From NCBI GenBank assembly GCA_026874595.1, contig CM049310.1, positions 42,659,558-42,723,557 of the forward strand: a stretch of DNA of 64,000 nt. The letters are read 5' to 3'. Both the position numbers and the translations under genes were made by a program. The stretch comes from Sipunculus nudus (Eukaryota; Annelida; Sipuncula; Golfingiida; Sipunculidae). How positions within the stretch are numbered: the stretch's first letter is position 1; each line of letters starts with the position of its first letter. Shown here in pieces: positions 10,501 to 18,694 of the stretch. The notes under the pieces were generated by a model that did no database searches, had not been told where the DNA came from, and saw nothing but the letters and a program-made list of their open reading frames with translations.

Positions 10501-10789
10501 CGACTCGGATTGCGGCGAAGGAACGTACGGTCACAACTGCATGATGTTGTGCCCCGTCTGTCCAAACGGCGTATGGTTTAAATGTGATCCCGTCACTGGT
10601 GTGTGTCAGACAGGCGGCACAAACCTCGAGGACACTGGTCGGTGGAGGGAACACTTTCGTGCCTTCTGTTGGAAACCTGACAAAACGGGAAGGCAATGCC
10701 GGGACATTAATACAAGCAAGCCTGCCTGGCGTGATCAACACATAGCGGTTGTCTTGTTAAGCCTCCAGGTTCTGTTCGAGTATGTGTAG
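7565..10789 (+). CDS. Secreted or GPI-anchored multi-EGF (MEGF/SREC-like) protein with two C-type-lectin-like modules
   Basis: From the ATG at 7565 the product is 1074 aa. A signal peptide (residues 1-24, core VLYLPLLALIA) is followed by two related modules of roughly 120 residues each. Both contain a CC(E/Q)CAG.LP core and end in a C-rich (F/Y)(L/I)C motif, suggesting degenerate C-type-lectin-like domains. Then come about 15 EGF modules of the MEGF10/SREC type, recognised by repeated C..G.(W/Y/F)G..C cores, with many N-glycosylation sequons. Near 10132, 10267 and 10402 three modules repeat with a 135-bp period and look recently duplicated. The C-terminus is a short hydrophobic stretch (HIAVVLLSLQVLF) that resembles a GPI signal more than a full membrane helix. 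Metazoan relatives are phagocytic or scavenger receptors, so host capture and a decoy or attachment role are plausible. Confidence 0.8.
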   Translation: MGTFYRQVLYLPLLALIARQIQANRKAAPSWRWLGAPTESEMAGPFKSCKVTVNNKRVTCDGSKETYTYQKARRCCECAGLELPRTKASQVAWMMELAPTVTSAHFRMAIEDRKTEACSVFRRTKGASKMKGCHKEKAGFLCWPKTGTRFSDPDDNMELVGPWSKEQTFCKDTAKKNCSGLTEVTNKEAKSCCQCAGGRLPVISDQGYDFNSDSVSKLLRQVNISETWTMFSENNQVIQTPVCHLFRYDNDMKAGHHKHKDQKGNVDCDQKHRYICVRPECSEGYWGRKCKRNCSTGCYRRVCMGYTGTCSHGCKAGLRGKLCNTTCNSGRWGKNCAHKCSSGCMRERGAKPVCYPTNGTCSCKVGYAGSRCNKLCTNGTFGLGCNRTCSAGCLREPDEQTKNGTMIKGTAVCRSTDGACDCLPGFRGKRCANACLSGQWGLHCAFNCSEGCSRRKCNAVNGGCSCMPGFKGARCNVTCPPGTLDDICTRTCSNNCVPVKGIRLCDKHSGSCSCCPGYYGKDCSKECARDKYGSDCTKTCPVNCMHAPASHIWMTGASDRNSSSRYMWRVCAKETGACSCKAGYKGQTCSEACGKQEWGENCHSTCPVNCNGTASNSNVKCDRFNGTCLCKDGYTGHKCADVCSTGTWGTKCSRNCSSRCITTGNSHKPTCNHINGTCTCQPGYTGKHCEALCANGTYGPSCSKTCPSRCVRARNTNSVRTTTYQLCDHISGSCLCQAGYKGQYCNETCSADKWGSECAFSCTPECNGSVVYNGIPVRKCNMVNGSCTCQAGYVGERCTQRCDGGLWGEGCVSVCGAGCWNRSSCHHEDGHCAPCTEGYTGPRCENLCPSGVWGNNCSSTCSLFCANSKCSPFDGKCYQCKAGKDGDFCNADCPTGVWGTNCSNTCSFTCADGKCNPADGKCYQCIAGKEGAYCNADCPTGHWGNNCSRTCPPSCAKSTCSPFDGKCYRCKAGREGVFCDSDCGEGTYGHNCMMLCPVCPNGVWFKCDPVTGVCQTGGTNLEDTGRWREHFRAFCWKPDKTGRQCRDINTSKPAWRDQHIAVVLLSLQVLFEYV

Positions 10790-10965
10790 TGATGTCATAT
10801 CCTGACAACATATCATGACCACACTGCCCGATAGCGCGTGTGGACTGCATGCTAGGATATGCATAAGTAAATGTCCAAGCTGTTAACCAGATATAGTTTT
10901 ATTTTGACATGAAATAAACAACAGATATATATTTTATTGAAACATGTGTGTTCTTTGCTGATGTC
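10790..10965. terminator. Shared 3' region with poly(A) signals on both strands
   Basis: The multi-EGF gene (+) and the 1083-aa gene (-) converge here. AATAAA for the plus strand is at 10913-10918. On the minus strand AATAAA is read at 10938-10933 and 10903-10898. The two transcripts therefore probably overlap at their 3' ends. Confidence 0.55.
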
Positions 10966-13900
10966 TCATATTTGCACAGACGACCTGTCTATTATGCCGG
11001 AACGGACACCTGCTTCCGTGAAGGGGTCCATATGCACATCTTTCCTTTCACAGCTTTCTCCATCTCGCTGTTCTCGTTTACACGGGACGCTCGCACTCTC
11101 CTTTTCCGCAGCCACTTCTAAATGATTCGAAAACTGGCGCAGCGTCATACCTGCGACAGACAGTTGGAATGCCGCGTGCACCACTGCGAACTGCGTTTCG
11201 TCCAGCGCGTTCACGGTGCGCCCTCTTTCTGCGGCAGGGTCACCGTCTAACGGTAACGGGTCAACGTCAAATTCAGGCGTCACGTTCGGAAACACCATTT
11301 CGAGGTATGGTTTGACGAGGGCTCTGTTGGTTTCCTTGCGTGGTATGTACCGCACGGCGTTGTTTGTGTAGGTCGACACTTGGTTGAAATTGAGCATGTT
11401 CATGGTAACTGAAGCCCATTGTTCACGCTCCATGTCTGCGTACGCCTTCACGTCCGGGACAGCGGTGCTCAGCCGGTGGCCCAACACTTCTCCAAACACA
11501 GGGTCCATCTGGTTTGTGACGTCAACTACTGTCGGCCCCGCAGCGGACCGGCTTTTGGGCGGCCCGATGCCACCCGATTCTACGGGCCGGTTGGGCCCGT
11601 ACACGTCTGACACTCCTCGCCACAGGCCGTGCGCGTCGTCAGCTATTTCCTCCTCAAGTTCCTCTGCTGTCCGCTGTTCCGTTTTACACGAATCGACGGC
11701 TCTTTTCACGTCCCGTTGAAGGTTTTTCAGGTGTTTCAAAAGTGCGCGACTCGGTGGAGCCCTTTCGCCGTCCCACATTGGTTCACCGGCCATTTCTTCT
11801 GTGGGTTCGAGGCGTTCCTCGATAAATTTCTCGTAAAGGTGAACGGCTTCACCCAAGCGACGCTGCTCCTCTTGGTATTCGTTCAGTTGGGCGGTCAGCT
11901 GTACGTACCGTTGGGCGTGTATGGCGGCTTGGTGTTTATGCAGGTCCAGCGCGTGCCCTGACTGTTCCACGAGATCGATCAGGTACTGCATGACCCTTTC
12001 GGCTTCCGCGTTCTTGCGTTCTGCCCTTCTCAGGGCTTCCTTTTCAGCCGACGGCTTACTGAACCAGGACAATGCTTCGGCCACACCCCTCTGCATGTCC
12101 AGCTCGGCCGCGGTTCTTTCCAATTCGCGCACGTTGTACCTGACGCCTGACGTGGCGTCGAGGTCGCTGACTCCAGGGCGTGACAAACTGCCATCGTACA
12201 AGCGGCCGGAGGGCAGTCCGTCGCCAGCGTGATCCGTACTACCACAGACACGCTGTGTGTTACGTTGAGGGGCACGGCTAAACTTCGGGCCCGCACCCGG
12301 AAATGTGGACGATGAAGACAGAGGTGCTCTCGCGTCGTCAAGCGTACCGCCTGCGGTGATCCGTTTCTGCAGATCACGCAGGTTAGCGTACATGCTACCC
12401 CAGTCACCCGCGACTCCGCTCACGATACACGGCACCAGTTTTTTCAAAGCTCCGCGTGTGATAGCGCTATCGGATTCCGCGGCTGTGCCCAACAGTTTCA
12501 TCATATCGTCTGTGGTTTTTTCTTTCGCTTTACATGACATCAACTGCCTGTGAAGTTTAGCTGCGGCCAAAGTGGCCGAATTGACCTTTTCCTCTGCAGC
12601 GTTCAGTGCCCTGCGACAGACCTCTCTTTCGCTAGACGGGTCGTCATCCTGTTCGGCAGGTTTCTTAGGCATGCTCTTTTGCCCTAAAAGCACGCACGGT
12701 TTAGAGTTGAATATGTGCGAGTTTTCTGCTAGGCTTTGTAACAAACCACGTGCCCTGCTGTACATCAGAACTTGCCCACAGGCTGTGGCCATCGGATCGC
12801 ACCGGAAATGTTTGTGCGGGTATACCACCCCAAACTTGGAGCCCGGCGGGAAAAATGATTGGTCCATCACAGACACCCCGAAGCCGGACTGGGGTCCCAG
12901 GTATACCAAAACGCATTCTTCCGGTGAAAGGACTCGGACATGCCCTTGTCTGCAGTCGCAGAGCCTCATGGAGCAGGTACGCAAGGCTGACAAAAGAACG
13001 CTCTCTGAGGCGGAGGTCTCGATTGTGTCACGTTTCCATCCAGAGCACACGCAAGGGCTGAGGTTACCTGATCCAGGGGGTAAACGCACGTAAGGCACTG
13101 CGCCCAAGGAGAGGGTCCATGTACAGTACATCTCGTAGTTTCCCTGGAGTTTTACACGCTGCACCACCCGTTGTACGAGTTCTGCAGAAAGCTCTCTGAT
13201 GTGGTTCTCGAGATAACCTTGGAAATTTTTTACGGACACGCGAATTTGGGCTGCACACTTTGTGATATCGAGGGGATCGCCCACGGCCATATCAACATGG
13301 TGCGCCCATTCCTTCTTGAACTTACCGTAAAGCGCGGTGGTGACGTCAGAGGACAAAGACCGACACAGGGAAGATGCGACGTATTGAAAAACGAGCATAT
13401 CTGTAGGCAGTGACAAGACGGCTCCTGTGCAAGCGGAGGACCCCCCGGTGAAAGTACGCAAGAGTTCCCTGCTGAGGTCCGTCGGATGAACCAACACAGG
13501 ACGTGAACCGGCAGCAGACAAAGGCGCATTCGACAGGCAAGACACCACGGCGTCCGTCACCTTTTCGGCCGGCGGAGGCCCGTACGCCGTGTCACCCACC
13601 GTCGTATCGCATGACGGTACAGCTATGCAACGCACTGAACGGAGTGCACGTGCGCGTTTCAGTTCACGGTGCAGCAGGTTTCTCTGTCTTGCCAGTTCCA
13701 CGTACGTGTCTTTCATCCTTTCCGCGTCCCGCCTCGTGCGGTCCAGTTGTTCGCACAGATTGTGAAATTCCCGACGTGTTTCGCGGTCCCGGACGGTTTG
13801 TATTGCTAGGACGTCTGCGGAAACGCGTTCTTTGTCCAGCAGTTCAAACCGTTCTTTTAACTCGTGGAGCATGTCGGGATGTCCCTCTGGCCAAGGTGTT

Positions 13901-14217
13901 GGCACGCCAAGGGATACCCGTTGGGAATCCATGTTGGGTACATCTGTGAAATGGGCGTACGCCTTTTTAGGGCCGTAGCCGCCTTCGTAGGGAAACGCTT
14001 TGGACCGGACCTGGTCGTAAACTCTTTCATCCTGCCGTAGTGGCGGGAAACTGCCCGGACGTGACGGGTCCTCGTGTCTGTGCACTTGCTCTTTCAGGCT
14101 CCTGTAAGACTGCCTGCACCCGTTCCTGGAGAACGACGCTCGATCCGCCGGGTATGATCTGTGTTTCCGTCGTGATTCATACCTGAAACGCGGTGTCCAC
14201 ATGCGTGTAGTGTGCAT
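10966..14217 (-). CDS. Large coiled-coil protein, 1083 aa, probable virion or scaffold component
   Basis: This is an intact frame from the ATG at 14217. The N-terminus is strongly basic (RRKHRSYPADR). At least three stretches have heptad-like Leu spacing and dense Glu/Arg/Lys: one beginning near residue 115 (LHELKERFELLDKER), one near 540-590 (SEREVCRRALNAAEEK) and a long one around 745-900 that includes QYLIDLVEQ and TAEELEEEI. The region between about 380 and 500 is more globular. There is no signal peptide or membrane helix. I do not recognise the family; long coiled-coil proteins of this size in large DNA viruses are often tegument or capsid-associated, but that is inference. It is the longest gene on this strand. 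Confidence 0.75.
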   Translation of the reverse strand: MHTTRMWTPRFRYESRRKHRSYPADRASFSRNGCRQSYRSLKEQVHRHEDPSRPGSFPPLRQDERVYDQVRSKAFPYEGGYGPKKAYAHFTDVPNMDSQRVSLGVPTPWPEGHPDMLHELKERFELLDKERVSADVLAIQTVRDRETRREFHNLCEQLDRTRRDAERMKDTYVELARQRNLLHRELKRARALRSVRCIAVPSCDTTVGDTAYGPPPAEKVTDAVVSCLSNAPLSAAGSRPVLVHPTDLSRELLRTFTGGSSACTGAVLSLPTDMLVFQYVASSLCRSLSSDVTTALYGKFKKEWAHHVDMAVGDPLDITKCAAQIRVSVKNFQGYLENHIRELSAELVQRVVQRVKLQGNYEMYCTWTLSLGAVPYVRLPPGSGNLSPCVCSGWKRDTIETSASESVLLSALRTCSMRLCDCRQGHVRVLSPEECVLVYLGPQSGFGVSVMDQSFFPPGSKFGVVYPHKHFRCDPMATACGQVLMYSRARGLLQSLAENSHIFNSKPCVLLGQKSMPKKPAEQDDDPSSEREVCRRALNAAEEKVNSATLAAAKLHRQLMSCKAKEKTTDDMMKLLGTAAESDSAITRGALKKLVPCIVSGVAGDWGSMYANLRDLQKRITAGGTLDDARAPLSSSSTFPGAGPKFSRAPQRNTQRVCGSTDHAGDGLPSGRLYDGSLSRPGVSDLDATSGVRYNVRELERTAAELDMQRGVAEALSWFSKPSAEKEALRRAERKNAEAERVMQYLIDLVEQSGHALDLHKHQAAIHAQRYVQLTAQLNEYQEEQRRLGEAVHLYEKFIEERLEPTEEMAGEPMWDGERAPPSRALLKHLKNLQRDVKRAVDSCKTEQRTAEELEEEIADDAHGLWRGVSDVYGPNRPVESGGIGPPKSRSAAGPTVVDVTNQMDPVFGEVLGHRLSTAVPDVKAYADMEREQWASVTMNMLNFNQVSTYTNNAVRYIPRKETNRALVKPYLEMVFPNVTPEFDVDPLPLDGDPAAERGRTVNALDETQFAVVHAAFQLSVAGMTLRQFSNHLEVAAEKESASVPCKREQRDGESCERKDVHMDPFTEAGVRSGIIDRSSVQI

Positions 14218-14766
14218 TTTGTTTTATCATGCCATGGACCGTTTGATGACCGATCAGTTGACGTAAGTCACAGTAACTGTGACAGTGACTTTACCTACCC
14301 CAATACCTGATTCAACCGCTCGGACCAGAAACACAAATACGTACACCAAATAACGACCAATCTGACCCTTCGTCTGTTGCGCTCGTACAACCCGATCGGA
14401 TATAATATGCGGGGTGTGAAAGGAGGGATGGGCATGATGTGATACCATTGTTTACATTATAAAACAAAGCACCATCAGTATAGCTCAGGGGACTTATAGT
14501 CAGCTGAGCTGCAACCGACCCACACCTTAGCTACCACACACGTCATCCATACCATCATACATTGGAACGTCATTTGACAAGTGCACAGAACGAAGGCTGG
14601 CATAAATCACGTTCATTAATGCTGTCTAACATGAAACACGAAACAATAAAAAAAAACAACACCATACACGATACATCACATTTATAACAAGTAACAACGT
14701 ATAAACAAATCAAATTCATGCACGTTCATGTCAAATAAACCAAAATATATCTGTCCATATCACGTT
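14218..14766. other. Intergenic region with dyad, forkhead-type site and host-type hairpin
   Basis: The 549-bp gap upstream of the 1083-aa gene and downstream of the first ankyrin gene has no supported gene. It holds a 17-bp dyad at 14267-14283 (GTCACAGT-A-ACTGTGAC), a TTGTTTAC motif at 14448-14455, and a 32-bp imperfect hairpin at 14479-14510 that matches a repeat end in the host half (52316-52347). The right half is AT-rich. Confidence 0.45.
14479..14510. repeat. 32-bp AGCTCAG hairpin shared with a host repeat
   Basis: The segment begins TATAGCTCAG and ends CAGCTGAGCT. Its arms are self-complementary around a GACTTATAGTC centre. It agrees with 52316-52347 at 29 of 32 positions. The latter copy terminates a GGACGGACG-type repeat in the AT-rich half. 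Presence of the hairpin inside the viral-type segment supports long residence in, or exchange with, host DNA. Confidence 0.6.
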
Positions 14767-15561
14767 TCACTCGATCATCCGTAAGAACATACACATCTCT
14801 GAATTGTCTGTAGCGTATGCCAGTGAACGTGCTGTTTCCCTATCGTAGGATTCGAGCGATATGTCAGCTCCGGCTTCTAATAACATATACTTCACCATGT
14901 CCACATTGCCACGCAGAACAGCTTCATGTAACGGTGTCAGGCCTCGTTTGCCTTCTTTACAGTTGGGATCCGCGTGCAGCGCGAATAAAAGATAGTTCAG
15001 CATGTCCCTGGCATCTGCTTCTGCTGCTATGTGCATGCAAGTGCGACCGTCCGCGTTCATAACACCCGTGAGATTCCTGTAGAAATCCGGCTTGTCCATC
15101 ATCACAAAGCCGGCCCAGCATGTCAGTGATTTCAAGCATTCCGAGCACTTGCGCTGGCAAGCCAAGTGCAGTGGGGTGTTCGCGTGTCTGTCCCTTTTCG
15201 TAACGTCCGCTCCGCGCATCACTAGATGCCGGATGAGTTGGTGCATGCAAAGTCTCACAGCCAGCTCGAGGTAGGTTTCTCCTTGTATGTTTACTATGTC
15301 GAGGACTCCTGGCCCGTCCATTCTGTCGAGCACCGATATCGCCCAGCCTTCCATCCCGGCTAATATGCAATTGTGCAGAAACGTCTCACCGGCACTGTCA
15401 CGGGCGAGAAAGTGACACGGGGTGGACGATACGTCCCGTGGGGCACCAGAAACCGTGACTTCTTTGGCGGTGCTGTTCTCGCGTATGTCTTTGACGGTGC
15501 TGTTTTCGCTTATGTGAAGTCTACGCATCCCAGCCTCGACTGACTCCGTCGAACAAAACAT
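14767..15561 (-). CDS. I-kappa-B-like ankyrin protein A
   Basis: The product is 264 aa from the ATG at 15561; codons further upstream in frame lack an ATG. A minus-strand TATATATATATG at 15643-15632 sits about 70 bp upstream. Ankyrin repeats span roughly residues 56-254. The third repeat has the RDxxxNTPLHLAC...CxxxLT form, followed by an insertion before a DGRTCMHIAA repeat, which is the arrangement of I-kappa-B proteins. The N-terminal region contains a small internal repeat (SENSTVKDI / RENSTAKEV) and no DSGxxS phosphodegron. The likely role is binding a host Rel/NF-kappa-B factor. It is the last of three tandem paralogues on this strand. Confidence 0.75.
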   Translation of the reverse strand: MFCSTESVEAGMRRLHISENSTVKDIRENSTAKEVTVSGAPRDVSSTPCHFLARDSAGETFLHNCILAGMEGWAISVLDRMDGPGVLDIVNIQGETYLELAVRLCMHQLIRHLVMRGADVTKRDRHANTPLHLACQRKCSECLKSLTCWAGFVMMDKPDFYRNLTGVMNADGRTCMHIAAEADARDMLNYLLFALHADPNCKEGKRGLTPLHEAVLRGNVDMVKYMLLEAGADISLESYDRETARSLAYATDNSEMCMFLRMIE

Positions 15562-15948
15562 GTCTCTGTCTCTAAACGTGTAAACGAACAGTGAACTGCA
15601 ACAGTATGTGATCAAATACTACCAGAACAGTCATATATATATACGCTAAAAGGACATCTATTTTTAACCCGTGGAATATCCGAAAGTCACATTTGTGAGG
15701 TAATCTCTAATTTTGGTAACGTCGGATTTCCCCACAAATCACAGCATGATAATGCATCATCCGACATGTGGGATTTTTGTTCACGGTCACACACAGCCAC
15801 GTCATTGGTAGTGTTTGTTTAGGGTTGAACAACGGTGTATCCGGAAAGCGAATCCCCCTCCTCCCCCCAGTTCATCAGCCAGTGCTGTCATTGCGGGATA
15901 ATTAGTAGGCACAGTATACAATCATAGTGTATACACTTTCGTATTAAG
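15562..15948. promoter_or_regulatory. Promoter region of ankyrin gene A
   Basis: A run of alternating TA at 15632-15643 reads as a TATA box on the minus strand. The remainder up to ankyrin gene B is non-coding, with a C-rich run near 15859-15872. No further gene is seen. Confidence 0.45.
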
Positions 15949-17088
15949 CTATCCACTCTCGGTCATGCTGTCGTCTTCGCTGTCGCAATTGTCCGGGCGC
16001 ACAGCACCCAACCCTACAAGAAACATAACACATTCCTCGTGCCCGTTCGACATTGCAGCTTCCAAGGGAGAACTCCTGTTCCACACTCGCGCGTGTGCAT
16101 TCGCCCAACATTCATTTACCAAATATCGTACCATGTCTATTCTGCCAGACTCAGCTGCTTCGTACAGTGCAGTCTTTCCCGTCTTTCCATTAGGCACATC
16201 GACATCCTCCAGCAGTGGTTTGAGGCAACCTAGCAGGTCCTTGTGCCCACCTTCCGCAGCCAAATGTACGCATGTCTGCCCGTCGTAGTTCAAAATGTTC
16301 GGCCTTGGGGGGACTCTGTTAAACGGTCTGTAACGTATATATTTTTTCACTTCTGCATGTGTCAGGTACAATGTCAGAGCCATAGCACACATCGTGTCAC
16401 CTCTGGCTGAAGCCAAATGCAACGGTGTGTTCCCGTGCGCGTCTCTAGCCTCTGTGTCAGCACCGCGAGCCACCAACTGCCTAACCAGTGAATACATACC
16501 CTTCTTAACGGCCAGGTGCAAGCAGGTGTCGCCATTCATATCGGTCTTGTTGATCCCTCGGCTGTGCGTTAGGTCGCGCAGTATCCCCGTGGCAGCACGT
16601 TCCCTGCCCCAATTCTTTATGCAACTGTGTAAAAGTGTTTCGTCCGTGCCCATCCCGACGTCTTCAAATATGTTGTTCACGAACCGCTTGGCGTTTTTCA
16701 GGAAAACAGGCAAAACGTGCAACCCAAGACCACGGCGTTTCGCCATGTGAAAGGCCAACTGCAGAGAGAAAGGGGACCCTTGAGTCCAAAAGGGAGCTCT
16801 CTTCTCGTCCAGCTCGGGGTCAAACCCTTCACAAACCGACATATGAACCGAGGTACACGTCGGATTCGACACAAGTAATAGCCCGCCAGTTCCGTTGTCA
16901 ATGCTCGTCAATGAGGTGTCCATTTCTGAAAGTGTTTCCCCTGTATTTATGTCATCGTCCGTGACATTAACGCTTTCTGTTGAGTACGCAGACTTGTCTA
17001 TGAAGTTATCACCCTGGGTAGAGTACTCAGACACTTCCGCGCACATTCTAGCAAGTTCAATTCTTTCAATTTGCCGCCTGCTGGCCAT
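15949..17088 (-). CDS. I-kappa-B-like ankyrin protein B
   Basis: The start is placed at the ATG at 17088 (379 aa) because a minus-strand TATAAA (17150-17145) overlaps the first in-frame ATG at 17145, which would therefore lie upstream of transcription. Ankyrin repeats cover about residues 149-363. The hallmark RDAHGNTPLHLASARG repeat is followed by a long insertion, then NYDGQTCVHLAAEGG and GKTALYEAAESG. The N-terminal 100 residues are Ser/Thr/Asp-rich without DSGxxS. The C-terminus is acidic and PEST-like (CDSEDDSMTESG). This matches I-kappa-B architecture (degron region, six or so repeats, acidic tail) with the degradation signal missing. It is a tandem paralogue of genes A and C. Confidence 0.8.
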   Translation of the reverse strand: MASRRQIERIELARMCAEVSEYSTQGDNFIDKSAYSTESVNVTDDDINTGETLSEMDTSLTSIDNGTGGLLLVSNPTCTSVHMSVCEGFDPELDEKRAPFWTQGSPFSLQLAFHMAKRRGLGLHVLPVFLKNAKRFVNNIFEDVGMGTDETLLHSCIKNWGRERAATGILRDLTHSRGINKTDMNGDTCLHLAVKKGMYSLVRQLVARGADTEARDAHGNTPLHLASARGDTMCAMALTLYLTHAEVKKYIRYRPFNRVPPRPNILNYDGQTCVHLAAEGGHKDLLGCLKPLLEDVDVPNGKTGKTALYEAAESGRIDMVRYLVNECWANAHARVWNRSSPLEAAMSNGHEECVMFLVGLGAVRPDNCDSEDDSMTESG

Positions 17089-17144
17089 GGTACGGCGATA
17101 AAGACGTTCATCCAAAATGTAGACGGTGACACTGTTCGGGCACA

Positions 17145-17150
17145 TTTATA
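17145..17150 (-). promoter_or_regulatory. TATA box of ankyrin gene B
   Basis: TATAAA on the minus strand lies 57-62 bp upstream of the ATG at 17088. It decides the start choice because it overlaps the upstream in-frame ATG. Confidence 0.6.
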
Positions 17151-17557
17151 CACAATGCTTCCTAGTGACAACCAATAGAAAGTCTCTGATTGGGGGAAAA
17201 TTCTCCTGACTCATACCCTCCTGACTTGTTTACGCAAGCATATGATTTACATGGGGAAAACCGACGATGACTCACTGATTGTGTGAATTCCAAAACGTAA
17301 ACCGACGTAGTACACTTCCGGGAAAATCTACCTGTTAGCGGTTATGTTACCACGACGTCGTACCCACGTTCTGGCAGGTGTGCAGTAAACAACTGACGCT
17401 TGGAAATACCCGGTATGACGCTTAAGTAAAAGTAAAAACCCAATGACGTAAATGTTTAAATGCTCCACTACTAAAAACACTAATCAGGCGACGTATATTC
17501 TGTGTGCGGAGGAAACAGGATTACATCCTGACAGTTCGCTTAATAAACACATACGCC
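17151..17557. other. Intergenic region with forkhead-type and AP-1-like motifs
   Basis: No gene is seen. TTGTTTAC is at 17226-17233 and GTAAACAA at 17385-17392. TGACTCA-type AP-1 sites flank the first of these (near 17208 and 17270). Similar combinations occur upstream of other genes of the viral half. Confidence 0.35.
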
Positions 17558-18694
17558 TCAGCATTCATCTGTATCGCTTTCCTCCGACGTTTCTTTGCCG
17601 CATTTCTTAATGTAATTCAAAAGGATTTCAGCTGTTTCCTGTTGGTTTTCCATCATAGCTGACTGTATGGGTGTCCAGCCGTCGGACGACTTAACGTGTA
17701 CGTCTGCGCCGCATCTCTCGATCAGGCACCGAACCATGGTACTCAAACCGGCTGCAGCTGCTATGTGCAGTGCCGTTCTGCCACTGCGGGTTTCCCGTTG
17801 GTTTACGTCCGCTCCCAACTTGTTCACCAGGTGAACCGTCAGTTCCTCCACCCCGCAAGCTGCTGCGAGGTGCATAAATCCCAGACCTTCCTTGTTTACC
17901 GCGTCCATGTCTTGAGGTAACTTGGTGAACGGCACAAAGTATGGGATGTTCAACATCTCTTCCCCCAGGACTGCTGTCAGGCATTTTACGGTCGACAGGT
18001 CACCTCGTGCGCAGGCTATGTGGAGGGGCGTGTTACCATCTGAGTCCCGAGCCTCTAAAACAGCACCGTGCATGACCAGTTGCCTTGCCAAGCATGCCTG
18101 TCCTTTCATGACAGCCAAGTGGAGGCACGTTCGGCCTTTCTTGTTGGGAATGTTCAACACAGCATAGCATTCCTGTCCTTTCACATAGCAGCTCGGTCCT
18201 TTCAGCCCTGCCAGTATACGGGAAACCACATCATACCTTCCCTCTTCGATTAGCCTGTGCAGCGTAGTCCTCCCAGTTTCGTCTGTGCGACGCAACTGTT
18301 CCTGAGTGTATCTTTCTCCCGCGCCTGTGTTCTTAACATCGGGTACCACGCCTGCGTCTGCTTCTGACAGCACGCAGTCATTCATACTACACGCCATGTC
18401 TTCCATGTCAGAATCGTCATCCATCTCTTCACTGAAACCTACGTCGTCGTCATCAACCGGAACACCGGCGTAGAACGCGGCTAGTGCTGCTGCTGCGCGT
18501 GGGTTTGCGCGTGCCATCTGGAGCGACTCATCCATAAGGCCACGGTGAATATGTCCTGGAAGTTCCTGCTGAAAACTCCATCCTACGGCTCCTAAATCAT
18601 CGTCAGCGTCATCTTCTTCGTCGTCCATGTTATGTATATTGTCTAACATCCGTTGAAAGCGCGGGTTTTCCCTGTTAAACCGCTCTCGTGACAT
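17558..18694 (-). CDS. I-kappa-B-like ankyrin protein C
   Basis: The product is 378 aa from the ATG at 18694. The first 125 residues are acidic, with runs such as DDEEDDADDD and DDDD, and have no DSGxxS motif. Ankyrin repeats span about residues 138-361 and include RDSDGNTPLHIACARGD and SGRTALHIAAAAG, with an I-kappa-B-like insertion between the third and fourth. The C-terminus is again acidic (SEESDTDEC). It is the first of the three tandem paralogues in transcriptional order. A weak TAATAAAA element is read on the minus strand at 18752-18745. The acidic N-terminus may be a protein-interaction or nuclear-export surface; this is speculative. Confidence 0.8.
   Translation of the reverse strand: MSRERFNRENPRFQRMLDNIHNMDDEEDDADDDLGAVGWSFQQELPGHIHRGLMDESLQMARANPRAAAALAAFYAGVPVDDDDVGFSEEMDDDSDMEDMACSMNDCVLSEADAGVVPDVKNTGAGERYTQEQLRRTDETGRTTLHRLIEEGRYDVVSRILAGLKGPSCYVKGQECYAVLNIPNKKGRTCLHLAVMKGQACLARQLVMHGAVLEARDSDGNTPLHIACARGDLSTVKCLTAVLGEEMLNIPYFVPFTKLPQDMDAVNKEGLGFMHLAAACGVEELTVHLVNKLGADVNQRETRSGRTALHIAAAAGLSTMVRCLIERCGADVHVKSSDGWTPIQSAMMENQQETAEILLNYIKKCGKETSEESDTDEC

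Noticed and set aside
14254-14448. 64-codon minus-strand frame with an ATG
   Set aside because: It lies in promoter DNA, its VTVTVTVT tail comes from a simple dyad repeat, and no domain or poly(A) signal supports it.
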